The position numbers and the translations under genes are program-made. From the NCBI RefSeq assembly GCF_030815095.1, contig NZ_JAUSWF010000007.1, positions 66,524-130,523 of the forward strand: a DNA stretch of 64,000 bases, in the 5' to 3' direction. This document shows, piece after piece, positions 34,583-42,302 of the stretch. Position 1 is the first letter of the stretch, and each line of letters begins with the position of its first letter. The notes under the pieces were generated by a model. It was not told where the DNA came from, did no database searches, and saw only the letters and a program-made list of their open reading frames with translations. The stretch is from Aedoeadaptatus ivorii (GTDB lineage Bacteria; Bacillota; Clostridia; Tissierellales; Peptoniphilaceae).

Positions 34583-34606
34583 GGACCCAATTGCGGGTCC
34601 TTTCTT
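34583..34606 (+). terminator. Terminator-like hairpin in the greA leader
   Basis: GGACCC / GGGTCC with a 6-nt loop and a TTTCTT tail lies about 10 bases after the expected transcription start and 50 bases before greA. A possible attenuator. Confidence 0.5.
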
Positions 34607-34653
34607 AATAAATGGATAGAAAGGCGAACGCATCGCCGAATGGGAGTGATCAA

Positions 34654-35130
34654 ATGGTAGATAAGGACGTATTTATTACCGAGGAAGGTCTGCAAAAGAT
34701 CGAGGACGAAATCGAATACTTAAAGACCGTTCGACGCAAAGAAGTGGCCGAACGGATCAAAGTGGCGTTGGGCTACGGCGACCTCTCGGAAAACTCGGAA
34801 TACGACGAGGCGAAAAACGAGCAGGCGCAAGTGGAAGAGCGCATCGCAAAGCTCGAATATATGGCGAGAAATGCCAAGGTCGTCAAAGAAGACGACCTGA
34901 ACGAAGACATCGTCAATGTCGGTTCCACCGTCGTCGTCAAAGATATCGAGACTGGCGATGAGGACACCTATGATATAGTAGGCAGTGCGGAAGCCGATCC
35001 CCTGGAAGGCAAGATCTCCAACGAAAGCCCCATCGGCGCGGGCCTTATGGGCAAAAGCGTCGGCGATGTGGCGGAAATCGAAGTGCCCCAGGGCAAGGTT
35101 CAACTGGAAGTGCTGAAGATATCGATTTGA
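34654..35130 (+). CDS. greA: Transcription elongation factor GreA
   Basis: Rescues backtracked RNA polymerase by stimulating transcript cleavage. 158 residues: an N-terminal coiled coil with the acidic tip GDLSENSEYDEAK and a C-terminal FKBP-like domain ending in GKVQLEVLKI. The ATG at 34654 follows GGGAGTGATCAA; 14 upstream in-frame codons are discarded. lysS follows after 23 bp, a common Bacillota pairing. Confidence 0.96.
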   Translation: MVDKDVFITEEGLQKIEDEIEYLKTVRRKEVAERIKVALGYGDLSENSEYDEAKNEQAQVEERIAKLEYMARNAKVVKEDDLNEDIVNVGSTVVVKDIETGDEDTYDIVGSAEADPLEGKISNESPIGAGLMGKSVGDVAEIEVPQGKVQLEVLKISI

Positions 35131-35153
35131 TAGACAATAGCGGGAGGCAGAAA

Positions 35154-36665
35154 ATGGCACAAGGTCAAAAGAGCAGCGAAGTTAGGGACAGAAAGCTCGA
35201 GAAGGTCCAAAACCTGATCGACGAAGGCAACAGTCCCTATTTGGCGGAGAAGTACGATGTAGACACCTACACGAACGCCATCGTAGACAATTTCGACGAG
35301 ATGGAAGGCAAGACCGTATCGGTCGCCGGCCGGGTCATCAGCAAAAGACGCCACGGCAAGATCGCCTTCTTGGACATTCTGGACACCTACGGACAGGTTC
35401 AGATCTTCGCCAAGAAAAACAATCTCGAAGAAGAATACGAAGTCATTAAAGGCGTGGACGTGGGGGATTTTCTCGGCGTAAAGGGCGAAGTCATTCGTAC
35501 CCAGGCGGGCGCGATCTCCGTCGAGGCGAAAGCGGTACAGCTGCTCTCGAAGAGCATTCAGGTGCTGCCCGAAAAATTCCACGGCCTCAAGGACATGGAC
35601 CTTCGGTATCGCCAGCGCTACGTAGACCTGATCGTCAATCCCGAGGTCAAGGAAGTATTCTTTAAGCGCAGCGCCATCATCAAGGCGGTACGCAAATTCC
35701 TCGACGCGCGCGGATTTTTGGAAGTGGAAACCCCCATTCTCGGCAATGTGGCCGGCGGCGCCAATGCCCGTCCCTTCCTGACCCACCACAACGCGCTGGA
35801 CATCGACCTGCAAATGCGGATCGCCAACGAACTCTTCTTAAAGCGTCTTATCGTCGGCGGCTTCGACAAAGTCTATGAAATGGGCAAAATGTTCCGCAAC
35901 GAGGGGATGGACGCCCGTCACAATCCCGAATTCACCAATATGGAACTCTACCAGGCCTATGTGGATATGGACGAAATGATGCGCATCACCGAAGAACTGG
36001 TGGCATTCTGCGCCGAAGAAGTCCTCGGGAGCGCCGTCATCGAATACCAGGGCAAGACATTGGACCTTACCCCGCCGTGGAAGCGCATTCGCATGCAGGA
36101 TGCCGTCAAAGAATACAGCGGCGTCGACTTCGATGCCATCGAAACCGACGAAGAGGCCCTCGCCGTGGCCAAGGAAAAGGGCCTCGAGGTACAGCCCTTC
36201 TGGACCCGCGGTCACGTCATCAGCGAAATGTTCGAGGAATACTGCGAGGAACATATGGTGCAGCCCACTTTTATTACGGGCCACCCCGTAGAAGTGTCGC
36301 CCCTCGCCAAGCGCGACCCCGAAGATCCCCGGATCACCCGGCGATTCGAGGCATTTATCAACACGTGGGAAATCGCCAATGCCTTTAGCGAGTTGAACGA
36401 CCCGATCGACCAAAGAGAGCGCTTCGAAGAGCAAGTCAAAGACCAGGAAAAGGGCGACGACGAAGCCCACCCCATGGATTACGACTTTATCAACGCCATC
36501 GAAGTCGGCATGCCTCCCACCGGCGGTCTGGGCGTCGGCATCGACCGCGTCATTATGCTTTTGACCGACCAAACTAGCATACGCGACATTCTCTTCTTCC
36601 CCACCATGAAACCCTTGGAAGGCCAAGATGTGGAAAGCTGGGACGAAGAAAGCGAAGAAGAATAA
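35154..36665 (+). CDS. lysS: Lysyl-tRNA synthetase (class II)
   Basis: Charges tRNA-Lys. 503 residues: N-terminal OB fold (VSVAGRVISKRRHGK), then the class II core with motif 2 (MFRNEGMDARHNPEFTNME) and motif 3 (GGLGVGIDRVIM). The ATG at 35154 has GGGAGGCAGAAA; the nine upstream codons overlap greA and are not needed. The acidic C-terminal tail is ordinary. Confidence 0.97.
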   Translation: MAQGQKSSEVRDRKLEKVQNLIDEGNSPYLAEKYDVDTYTNAIVDNFDEMEGKTVSVAGRVISKRRHGKIAFLDILDTYGQVQIFAKKNNLEEEYEVIKGVDVGDFLGVKGEVIRTQAGAISVEAKAVQLLSKSIQVLPEKFHGLKDMDLRYRQRYVDLIVNPEVKEVFFKRSAIIKAVRKFLDARGFLEVETPILGNVAGGANARPFLTHHNALDIDLQMRIANELFLKRLIVGGFDKVYEMGKMFRNEGMDARHNPEFTNMELYQAYVDMDEMMRITEELVAFCAEEVLGSAVIEYQGKTLDLTPPWKRIRMQDAVKEYSGVDFDAIETDEEALAVAKEKGLEVQPFWTRGHVISEMFEEYCEEHMVQPTFITGHPVEVSPLAKRDPEDPRITRRFEAFINTWEIANAFSELNDPIDQRERFEEQVKDQEKGDDEAHPMDYDFINAIEVGMPPTGGLGVGIDRVIMLLTDQTSIRDILFFPTMKPLEGQDVESWDEESEEE

Positions 36666-36670
36666 AGAGA

Positions 36671-36700
36671 GAAGACTCCGCTTCGGCGGGGTCTTTTTTT
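36671..36700 (+). terminator. Intrinsic terminator after lysS
   Basis: AAGACTCCGC / GCGGGGTCTT with a TTCG loop and a T run. Confidence 0.9.
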
Positions 36701-36779
36701 GTTGCCGGGATTCTTTACAATAAAGGTATATTTATAAAACCTATGCATAAAAAGACAGATTAAAAAACAAAATACTAAA

Positions 36780-36799
36780 TTGGTATACATTGGTATACA
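36780..36799 (+). promoter_or_regulatory. Tandem 10-bp operator-like repeat
   Basis: TTGGTATACA occurs twice head to tail with no gap, one helical turn apart, 42 bp before the start of the flavoprotein gene. Each copy contains the palindromic core GTATAC. This looks like a regulator site, perhaps of the GntR type, for the four-gene cassette. No regulator gene is adjacent. Confidence 0.55.
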
Positions 36800-36840
36800 A
36801 TATGGTCGTACACATAAAAGTGACCTTAAGGAGGTATAGA

Positions 36841-37965
36841 ATGAATTTTTACGAAGAAGCCAAGGCGTTTGCCGAAGCGTACATTGCACCGTATGCCAAA
36901 GAATCCGACGAAGCGGGACGGTTCCCGGAAGAATCTTTCCGCGCCATGGGAGAGAAAGGCTATTTTAAGCTCTTAATTCCCAAAGAAATGGGTGGGCTGG
37001 GCCTTACCGCGAAAGAACATCAAGAAGCGGTCATGGCCTTTGCGGAATCCAATCCCACCGCCGGACTGTGCTATATGATGCACAATGTGGCGTTGATGTG
37101 CCTTTTGAATTATGGCAACGACCGCTTAAAAGAAGAAGTAGTGGCAGACATCGTCAACAACGGTCGATTTATGGCACTGGCGTATTCTGAATTCGGTACC
37201 GGGACACATTTTTATATGCCGGAAATCAGTGTGGAAAAGCGCGGAGAAGAATATGTTTTTAACGGCACCAAATCAATGGTAACCAGCGCGACCCATGCAA
37301 GCTATTACTTAGTCCTTGCAGCGTCTGACGTGGAAGACGGCATCGACAACTGGCTCGTACCCCTCGAGAGTGAAGGCATGGAATTTAAGATGGATCACTG
37401 GAAAGGCATCGGCATGAAGGGCAATGTAAGTTGTCCCTTGCGCTTGAACAATGTCGCGCTTCCGGAATACCGTCGCATTGGAGAGGCTGGCAGCGGTCAG
37501 GAACAAGTATTTCAAGTCGTTGCCACCTACTTTATCCTGGGTCTTGCGAGCGTGTATTCGGGATTGGCACTGCGCTTATCTGATATTACCTGCGAGTATG
37601 CACTGAAACGAAAATACCCCGACGGACAGTCTCTCGCGCAGATCGAAACCGTACAAGTACATCTGGGAAAGATCTACGCCAATGCGCAAAGCGCCAAAGC
37701 CCTTACCGAACGCGCTGCCAAGGCAATGGTTGACGGAGAAGAAGATGCCGTGGCGAAGATTATCGCTGCGCGGACTGTGGCTATTGAAAATGCCATCGAG
37801 TCTTCCACACTTGCCATGCGCGTCGGTGGTGGAAAAACGTACAATCAAGGATCGGAGATTCAGCGTTTGATGCGCGATGCCTATGCCGGTCAGATTATGG
37901 CACCCTCTTTAGATATTCTCAATGTTTGGTTGGGCAGGGCGATTACCGGACAGCCGTTGGTATAA
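36841..37965 (+). CDS. Acyl-CoA-dehydrogenase-like flavoprotein lacking the usual catalytic Glu
   Basis: Acyl-CoA dehydrogenase fold, 374 residues: helical N-terminus, middle segment ALAYSEFGTGTHF (113-124), and a C-terminal helical domain with GGGKTYNQGSEIQRLMRDA. Where ordinary acyl-CoA dehydrogenases have the catalytic YEGT, this protein has QIMAPS (351-356), so Glu is replaced by Ala. Such proteins may act as reductases, monooxygenase-type flavoproteins or on a non-CoA substrate; function unknown. AAGGAGG precedes the ATG. First gene of a four-gene unit, 13 bp before the next gene. Confidence 0.8.
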   Translation: MNFYEEAKAFAEAYIAPYAKESDEAGRFPEESFRAMGEKGYFKLLIPKEMGGLGLTAKEHQEAVMAFAESNPTAGLCYMMHNVALMCLLNYGNDRLKEEVVADIVNNGRFMALAYSEFGTGTHFYMPEISVEKRGEEYVFNGTKSMVTSATHASYYLVLAASDVEDGIDNWLVPLESEGMEFKMDHWKGIGMKGNVSCPLRLNNVALPEYRRIGEAGSGQEQVFQVVATYFILGLASVYSGLALRLSDITCEYALKRKYPDGQSLAQIETVQVHLGKIYANAQSAKALTERAAKAMVDGEEDAVAKIIAARTVAIENAIESSTLAMRVGGGKTYNQGSEIQRLMRDAYAGQIMAPSLDILNVWLGRAITGQPLV

Positions 37966-37978
37966 GAGGAGGTTCAGA

Positions 37979-38812
37979 ATGAAAACATTAAAGATCGGGG
38001 CCGTGGTGTACGATCCCCGCGTTACCGTCATCTGGGAAATGATCGAAGATTTTTTTAAGGAACGGGGACAAGAAATCGAAGCTGTATTTTTTAAGGATTA
38101 TCGCCTGCAGGTCGATGCCTTGGTGAACGGAGAAATCGACGGTGCATGGAATTCGCCTCTAGCGCACCTCGATGCCCATAAGCGTTTAGAGGGAAAAGAA
38201 AAAATCGGCTGCATGCGAGATACCGACCGAGACCTACACACCTGTCTTCTGGTAAGGGCAGATAGCGGGATCGGAACCTTAGAAGACTTGAAGGGTAAGA
38301 CGATCGCTTTCGGCGCGGTGGATTCGCCCCAGGCGCGCTTGATTCCGATCGAACATTTGCACCGAAACGGTTTGGAATTCGAAAAAGACTATGTAGAAAA
38401 GCGATTTGACATCGGCGTGGGTTTACACGGGGATCACGTAGGTGGCGAAAAAGACGCGGCTATGGCTCTGGTCGCGGGGGAAGTGGACGCTTCTTTTGCG
38501 CTGGCCGCCAACTATGAAGCGTGGACCAAAGACGGCTCTATTGATAAGAATGTGGTGCGCGTGTTGGATACCACCGATCCCTTCGATCACTGCATCTTTA
38601 CTTTCCGAGAAGGTATCGACGACGAAGAAATCAAGGCGTTTGATGCAATTCTCATGGAAATGGACTACGGAAAAGAACCGGACCGCGAAATTCTGGATTT
38701 GGAAGGCCTGAAGAAATGGGTTGAAGGGCGAACCGACGGATATGGACCGATCACCGCTGCCGACGCGTATTTAGGCGGTTTTGTAGATGCGTTTAACCAT
38801 GAAGCCCTTTAG
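37979..38812 (+). CDS. PhnD-like substrate-binding-fold protein without signal peptide
   Basis: 277-residue protein resembling periplasmic phosphate/phosphonate-type binding proteins: KIGAVVYDPRVTVIWE at the start, ALVNGEIDGAWNSPLAHLDA, then DLKGKTIAFGAVDSPQA and a second lobe ending AAMALVAGEVDASF. Unlike transport proteins it has no signal peptide or lipobox; the ATG follows AGAGGAGGTTCAGA and the fold begins within a few residues. No permease or ATPase is adjacent. A cytosolic binding or enzymatic role is therefore likely. It overlaps the next gene by 26 bp. Confidence 0.75.
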   Translation: MKTLKIGAVVYDPRVTVIWEMIEDFFKERGQEIEAVFFKDYRLQVDALVNGEIDGAWNSPLAHLDAHKRLEGKEKIGCMRDTDRDLHTCLLVRADSGIGTLEDLKGKTIAFGAVDSPQARLIPIEHLHRNGLEFEKDYVEKRFDIGVGLHGDHVGGEKDAAMALVAGEVDASFALAANYEAWTKDGSIDKNVVRVLDTTDPFDHCIFTFREGIDDEEIKAFDAILMEMDYGKEPDREILDLEGLKKWVEGRTDGYGPITAADAYLGGFVDAFNHEAL

Positions 38813-39971
38813 CGCTTCGCTGATGGGATCATTGCCCCGTGGGGAACAAATCCTGCTCGCGCGTAGAAAGTTGCGGGCGGGCATGATCGCAGAAGAAGAC
38901 TATCAAAGCCTGGTGTATGAGAAGACGCGGGACGTGATACGCATGCAGGAAGATCTGGATGTGGATATCATTACCTCCGGGGAGATCGAAAGAGACAATT
39001 ATGTCTCGTTTATTGCCGAAAAACTCGATGGCGTTACAGAAATGAGTATGGGTGAAATGCTTGAGTATGTCGATGACAAGCGAGAATTCGAAAACATTTT
39101 GAACACCTTGGATGTGCCGGCAAATTCGATGAAAAATGCCATTTGCACGGGGAAACTCGGGTATCGTGGCGAGATCGTCGCAAAAGAACTGAGAATGATG
39201 AAGTCTCTCACTGATCGACCGGTAAAAATCACCATGCCCGGTCCCTATTTGGTGACCCGTTCCATGTGGCTCGCCAATGTAAGCGGCTCGTTTTACGACA
39301 GCAAGGAGGCGCTGGGAGAGGACGTTCTCAAGATCTATGAGCAAGAGATTCGGCATCTTCAGGAAATCGGCGTGGATGTCATCCAGTTCGACGAGCCAGT
39401 TTTGACTGAGGTCGTCTTTACCGAAGGCAGACCGCGTACCTTTATGTGTGCGTCCCTTTCCGAGCGGAAAGATCCTACCGAAGAATTGGAATTTGCCGCT
39501 CATTTGATCCGCGGTGCCATGCATTCGATAGATCGGGAAAAATCTCAGGCCGCTCTACATGTGTGTCGGGGCAATTGGAGCAAAGACGAGAGCATTCTCC
39601 TAGAAGGGGCGTATACACCGCTCTTAGATCTGTTTGCCTATGTCGGTGCTGATATTTTGGCGCTGGAATTTTCTACACCGCGTGCTGGCGAGCTTTCTGC
39701 ACTTTTGGCGGATGTGCGTTTTCGAGATACGATATTGGGGCTCGGCGTAATCAATCCCCGCCTCGATGGGCGGGAAGATGTGGAGGCGATCTATTGCCGC
39801 GCGAAAGAGGCATTGGAGTATGTAGATCCGAATCTGCTTTGGCTAAATCCCGACTGTGGTTTTGCCACCTTTTCAAACCGCCCTGTCAATGAATACGAGC
39901 ATATTTCCGAAAAAATCGGCGCGATGCTCGCGGCCCGGGATCGCTTGAGGCAAGAACATGGATCTCTTTGA
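38787..39971 (+). CDS. MetE-type cobalamin-independent methyltransferase (core-MetE family)
   Basis: Single-domain relative of the catalytic half of methionine synthase MetE (394 residues). The zinc ligands of the family are all present: H258 and C260 (ALHVCRGNW), E294 (LALEFS), C357 (NPDCGFAT). ASLMGSLPRG at the start and VIQFDEPVL are typical. Such proteins move a methyl or alkyl group to or from a thiol; the donor and acceptor are unknown here. The start is either ATG 38787 (weak AGGCGG upstream) or ATG 38799. The tail overlaps the next gene by 14 bp. Confidence 0.83.
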   Translation: MRLTMKPFSASLMGSLPRGEQILLARRKLRAGMIAEEDYQSLVYEKTRDVIRMQEDLDVDIITSGEIERDNYVSFIAEKLDGVTEMSMGEMLEYVDDKREFENILNTLDVPANSMKNAICTGKLGYRGEIVAKELRMMKSLTDRPVKITMPGPYLVTRSMWLANVSGSFYDSKEALGEDVLKIYEQEIRHLQEIGVDVIQFDEPVLTEVVFTEGRPRTFMCASLSERKDPTEELEFAAHLIRGAMHSIDREKSQAALHVCRGNWSKDESILLEGAYTPLLDLFAYVGADILALEFSTPRAGELSALLADVRFRDTILGLGVINPRLDGREDVEAIYCRAKEALEYVDPNLLWLNPDCGFATFSNRPVNEYEHISEKIGAMLAARDRLRQEHGSL

Positions 39972-40407
39972 TGCCTTTGAAAAGCGCTATCGCGCCGTAA
40001 ACGGCGCCGAATCGGTAAAGGTTTATAACGAGAAATCTTACGTAGAGGTCGATAAAGCCGTCGCCTTTGATGCGGAAAAAGAGGAATTTACAGCACTGGA
40101 TCTGCTCGTCAGTGCCGTTCTTTCAGAAATCGTCCTGTCCATGCGCTTTGTCGCCAAAAGGGATCATATCGTCCTGCAGGACTTGGAAGCAAAGGCGGTC
40201 CTGATACTGGGGAATCCTCTGCGTCTTCTCGGCGTAAGAGGCTACGAGGAAGCGGCAAGGATACGAAATATTTCGGTGACCGTCTATTACTTTTCATTTC
40301 TGGATTCAGAAGAGAGGATATACTTTGAGGAAAAAGTATTAGAGCGTGCGGTGGTCTCAAATAGCTTAGGGGAAAGGGTATCAGTAGAATTTCATCCTGT
40401 ATTGTAG
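39958..40407 (+). CDS. OsmC-like protein without cysteines
   Basis: 149-residue protein whose pattern fits the OsmC/Ohr fold: N-terminal strands, the central helix segment FTALDLLVSAVLSEIVLSM, a mid strand LQDLEAKAVLI, and a C-terminal helix ending LERAVVSNSL. The two redox cysteines of peroxidase members would sit in the central helix and near residue 134, but the protein has no Cys at all, so thiol peroxidase activity is excluded. The family assignment is by pattern only. Last gene of the cassette, closed by a strong terminator. Confidence 0.6.
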   Translation: MDLFDAFEKRYRAVNGAESVKVYNEKSYVEVDKAVAFDAEKEEFTALDLLVSAVLSEIVLSMRFVAKRDHIVLQDLEAKAVLILGNPLRLLGVRGYEEAARIRNISVTVYYFSFLDSEERIYFEEKVLERAVVSNSLGERVSVEFHPVL

Positions 40408-40408
40408 A

Positions 40409-40445
40409 AGGACAGCGATCGAAAGCGATCGCTGTCCCTTTTTCG
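40409..40445 (+). terminator. Strong intrinsic terminator closing the four-gene cassette
   Basis: A perfect 12-bp stem GGACAGCGATCG / CGATCGCTGTCC with an AAAG loop and a T run. The rest of 40446-40641 contains no recognisable gene. Confidence 0.92.
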
Positions 40446-40641
40446 TAGATCCCTTTTTATTCGGTCAACGAATGCTGCCGAGCGAGTATATACAGAGGGC
40501 GAAATTTTCGACAAAGGAAGTAAAATTTATCGATTGAAAATATTTTAACAGGCGGATTTGATCTTCCCGCGCCCCTTTCATGGTGGAACGAAAAGTTTTC
40601 TATCGGGCGGGAAAACCTTATTATTTGGGCGGGCTTCCCGA

Positions 40642-40670
40642 TTGAAAAAAGATACTGTATCGTGTATATT
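40642..40670 (+). promoter_or_regulatory. Promoter of the CoA-transferase gene
   Basis: TTGAAA and TATATT separated by 17 bp, 40 bp before the start codon. Confidence 0.7.
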
Positions 40671-40709
40671 AGGCTTAGTAAAGTATTAAATGGAAGTATG
40701 GAGGGTACC

Positions 40710-42050
40710 ATGGACTATAAGAAACTGTATGATCAGAAGTTGATTACCGCCAAAGAGGCCGCCGCCAAGATTAAATCCGGCGACTGGGTCGAATACGGCT
40801 GGGGCGCCGGCACGAGCACCGCGGTGGATGCGGAACTCGCCAAGCGCATGGACGAATTGGAAGATGTGAAGCTGCGCGGCGGCGTTACCTTTAAGGCGCC
40901 GCAAGTTCTTTCGGCGGATCCCGAAGGAAAACATTTCATCTGGAACTCCTGGCACGCAGGCGGTCCCGAACGCAAGGCAGTGAACGCCGGTCCGGGCGCG
41001 TTCTATAATCCGCTGCGCTATTCGGAACTTCCGAAGTATTACCGCGACGAAGTGGAACTCGACGTCGCCATCGTGACCACGACGCCGATGGACAAACACG
41101 GCTACTTTAACTTCGGTTTGAATGCGTCCCATACCATGGCGGGCATCGAAAAGGCGAAGATGGTCATCGTAGAGGTGAACGAAGCGATGCCCTATTGCCC
41201 GGGCAAATGCGAGTCCGAAGTGCATATCGACCGCGTAGACTTTATCGTCGAAGCCGGCAATGTCCCCTTGGCGGAAGTGCCCAAGGGAAGCTATGGCGAA
41301 GTGGACGAGAAGGTCGCCGAATTTATCGTCAAAGAAATTCCCGACGGCGCAACCCTCCAATTGGGTATCGGCGGCATGCCCAATGCCGTAGGCGCTTTGA
41401 TCGCTGACAGCGACTTAAAGGACCTGGGCGTTCACTCCGAAATGTATGTAGACGCCTTTGTGGATATGGCGAAAAAAGGCAAGGTCAACGGCTCCAAGAA
41501 GACCATCGACAAGTATCGTCAGGTATACGCATTTGCCGCGGGCAGTGCTGAACTCTATGAATACCTCGACCACAACCCCGAATGTATGGCAGCGCCGGTC
41601 AACTACACGAACGGTGCCGAAGTGGTAAAGGAAATCGACAACTTTATTTCTATCAACAACGCGTTGAACGTGGACCTCTGGGGCCAAGTCAGCTCCGAAT
41701 CTACGGGTCTGCGCCACATCTCGGGTGCGGGCGGACAGCTGGACTTCGCGCTGGGTGCGTATCTCTCGAAGGGCGGCAAGAGCTTTATCTGCTTGAGCTC
41801 CACCTTTACGAACAAAAAGGGCGAAACTGTTTCTCGCATTCTCCCCAACTTTGCGACGGGTTCCGCGATCACCGTGGCACGTCCCAACACCCATTACATC
41901 GTAACGGAATACGGCATCTTCAATTGCAAGGGCCGTACCACCTGGGAACGCGCCGAAGGTCTGATCGAACTGGCACACCCGGATTTCCGCGACGAGCTCA
42001 TTAAAAATGCAGAAGAAATGGGCATTTGGCGCGCAAGCAACAAGCGCTAA
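40710..42050 (+). CDS. Acetyl-CoA hydrolase/transferase family CoA-transferase (butyrate or 4-hydroxybutyrate type)
   Basis: 446-residue CoA-transferase of the Cat1/Cat2/But family. The catalytic Glu is E244 in GVHSEMYVDAF, and the SGAGGQLDFALGA loop, QLGIGGMPNAV and the C-terminal TEYGIFNCKGRTTWERA are conserved. Such enzymes swap CoA between butyryl-CoA or 4-hydroxybutyryl-CoA and acetate in fermentation; the sequence seen does not decide which. The ATG at 40710 follows GGAGGGTACC. Single-gene unit with its own promoter and terminator. Confidence 0.88.
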   Translation: MDYKKLYDQKLITAKEAAAKIKSGDWVEYGWGAGTSTAVDAELAKRMDELEDVKLRGGVTFKAPQVLSADPEGKHFIWNSWHAGGPERKAVNAGPGAFYNPLRYSELPKYYRDEVELDVAIVTTTPMDKHGYFNFGLNASHTMAGIEKAKMVIVEVNEAMPYCPGKCESEVHIDRVDFIVEAGNVPLAEVPKGSYGEVDEKVAEFIVKEIPDGATLQLGIGGMPNAVGALIADSDLKDLGVHSEMYVDAFVDMAKKGKVNGSKKTIDKYRQVYAFAAGSAELYEYLDHNPECMAAPVNYTNGAEVVKEIDNFISINNALNVDLWGQVSSESTGLRHISGAGGQLDFALGAYLSKGGKSFICLSSTFTNKKGETVSRILPNFATGSAITVARPNTHYIVTEYGIFNCKGRTTWERAEGLIELAHPDFRDELIKNAEEMGIWRASNKR

Positions 42051-42061
42051 ATCTAGATATA

Positions 42062-42088
42062 AAAAGTCGGCTTCGGCCGGCTTTTTTT
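42062..42088 (+). terminator. Intrinsic terminator after the CoA-transferase
   Basis: GTCGGC / GCCGGC with a TTCG loop and seven T. Confidence 0.88.
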
Positions 42089-42122
42089 GTGTTTGAAACG
42101 AAACCCGCCACATGGGCCGCGG

Positions 42123-42151
42123 TTGCAATTTGTTTTTCCTTAGAGTATACT
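42123..42151 (+). promoter_or_regulatory. Promoter of the metK transcript
   Basis: TTGCAA and TATACT separated by 17 bp, directly ahead of the SAM riboswitch. Confidence 0.7.
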
Positions 42152-42161
42152 TAAAACAGAA

Positions 42162-42260
42162 TTTCTTATTTAGAGTGGCGGAGTGACTAGGCACTGTGAA
42201 GCCCGGCAACCTTACGAGGTGCCAATTCCTACAGACGCGACAGGTCTGAAAGATAAGAAT
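42162..42260 (+). promoter_or_regulatory. SAM-I riboswitch (S box)
   Basis: P1 is formed by TTCTTAT / ATAAGAA. The conserved core is present: AGAG next to P1, GGAGTGACTAGGC, TGAAGCCCGGCAACC, and GGTGCCAATTCC. It should turn metK off when S-adenosylmethionine is plentiful. Confidence 0.95.
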
Positions 42261-42263
42261 CCG

Positions 42264-42287
42264 AGCCTGCCGCGTGCAGGTTTTTTT
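42264..42287 (+). terminator. Riboswitch-controlled terminator before metK
   Basis: CCTGC / GCAGG with a short loop and seven T, between the aptamer and the metK ribosome binding site. Confidence 0.85.
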
Positions 42288-42302
42288 ATTGAGGAGGAAA
42301 CA

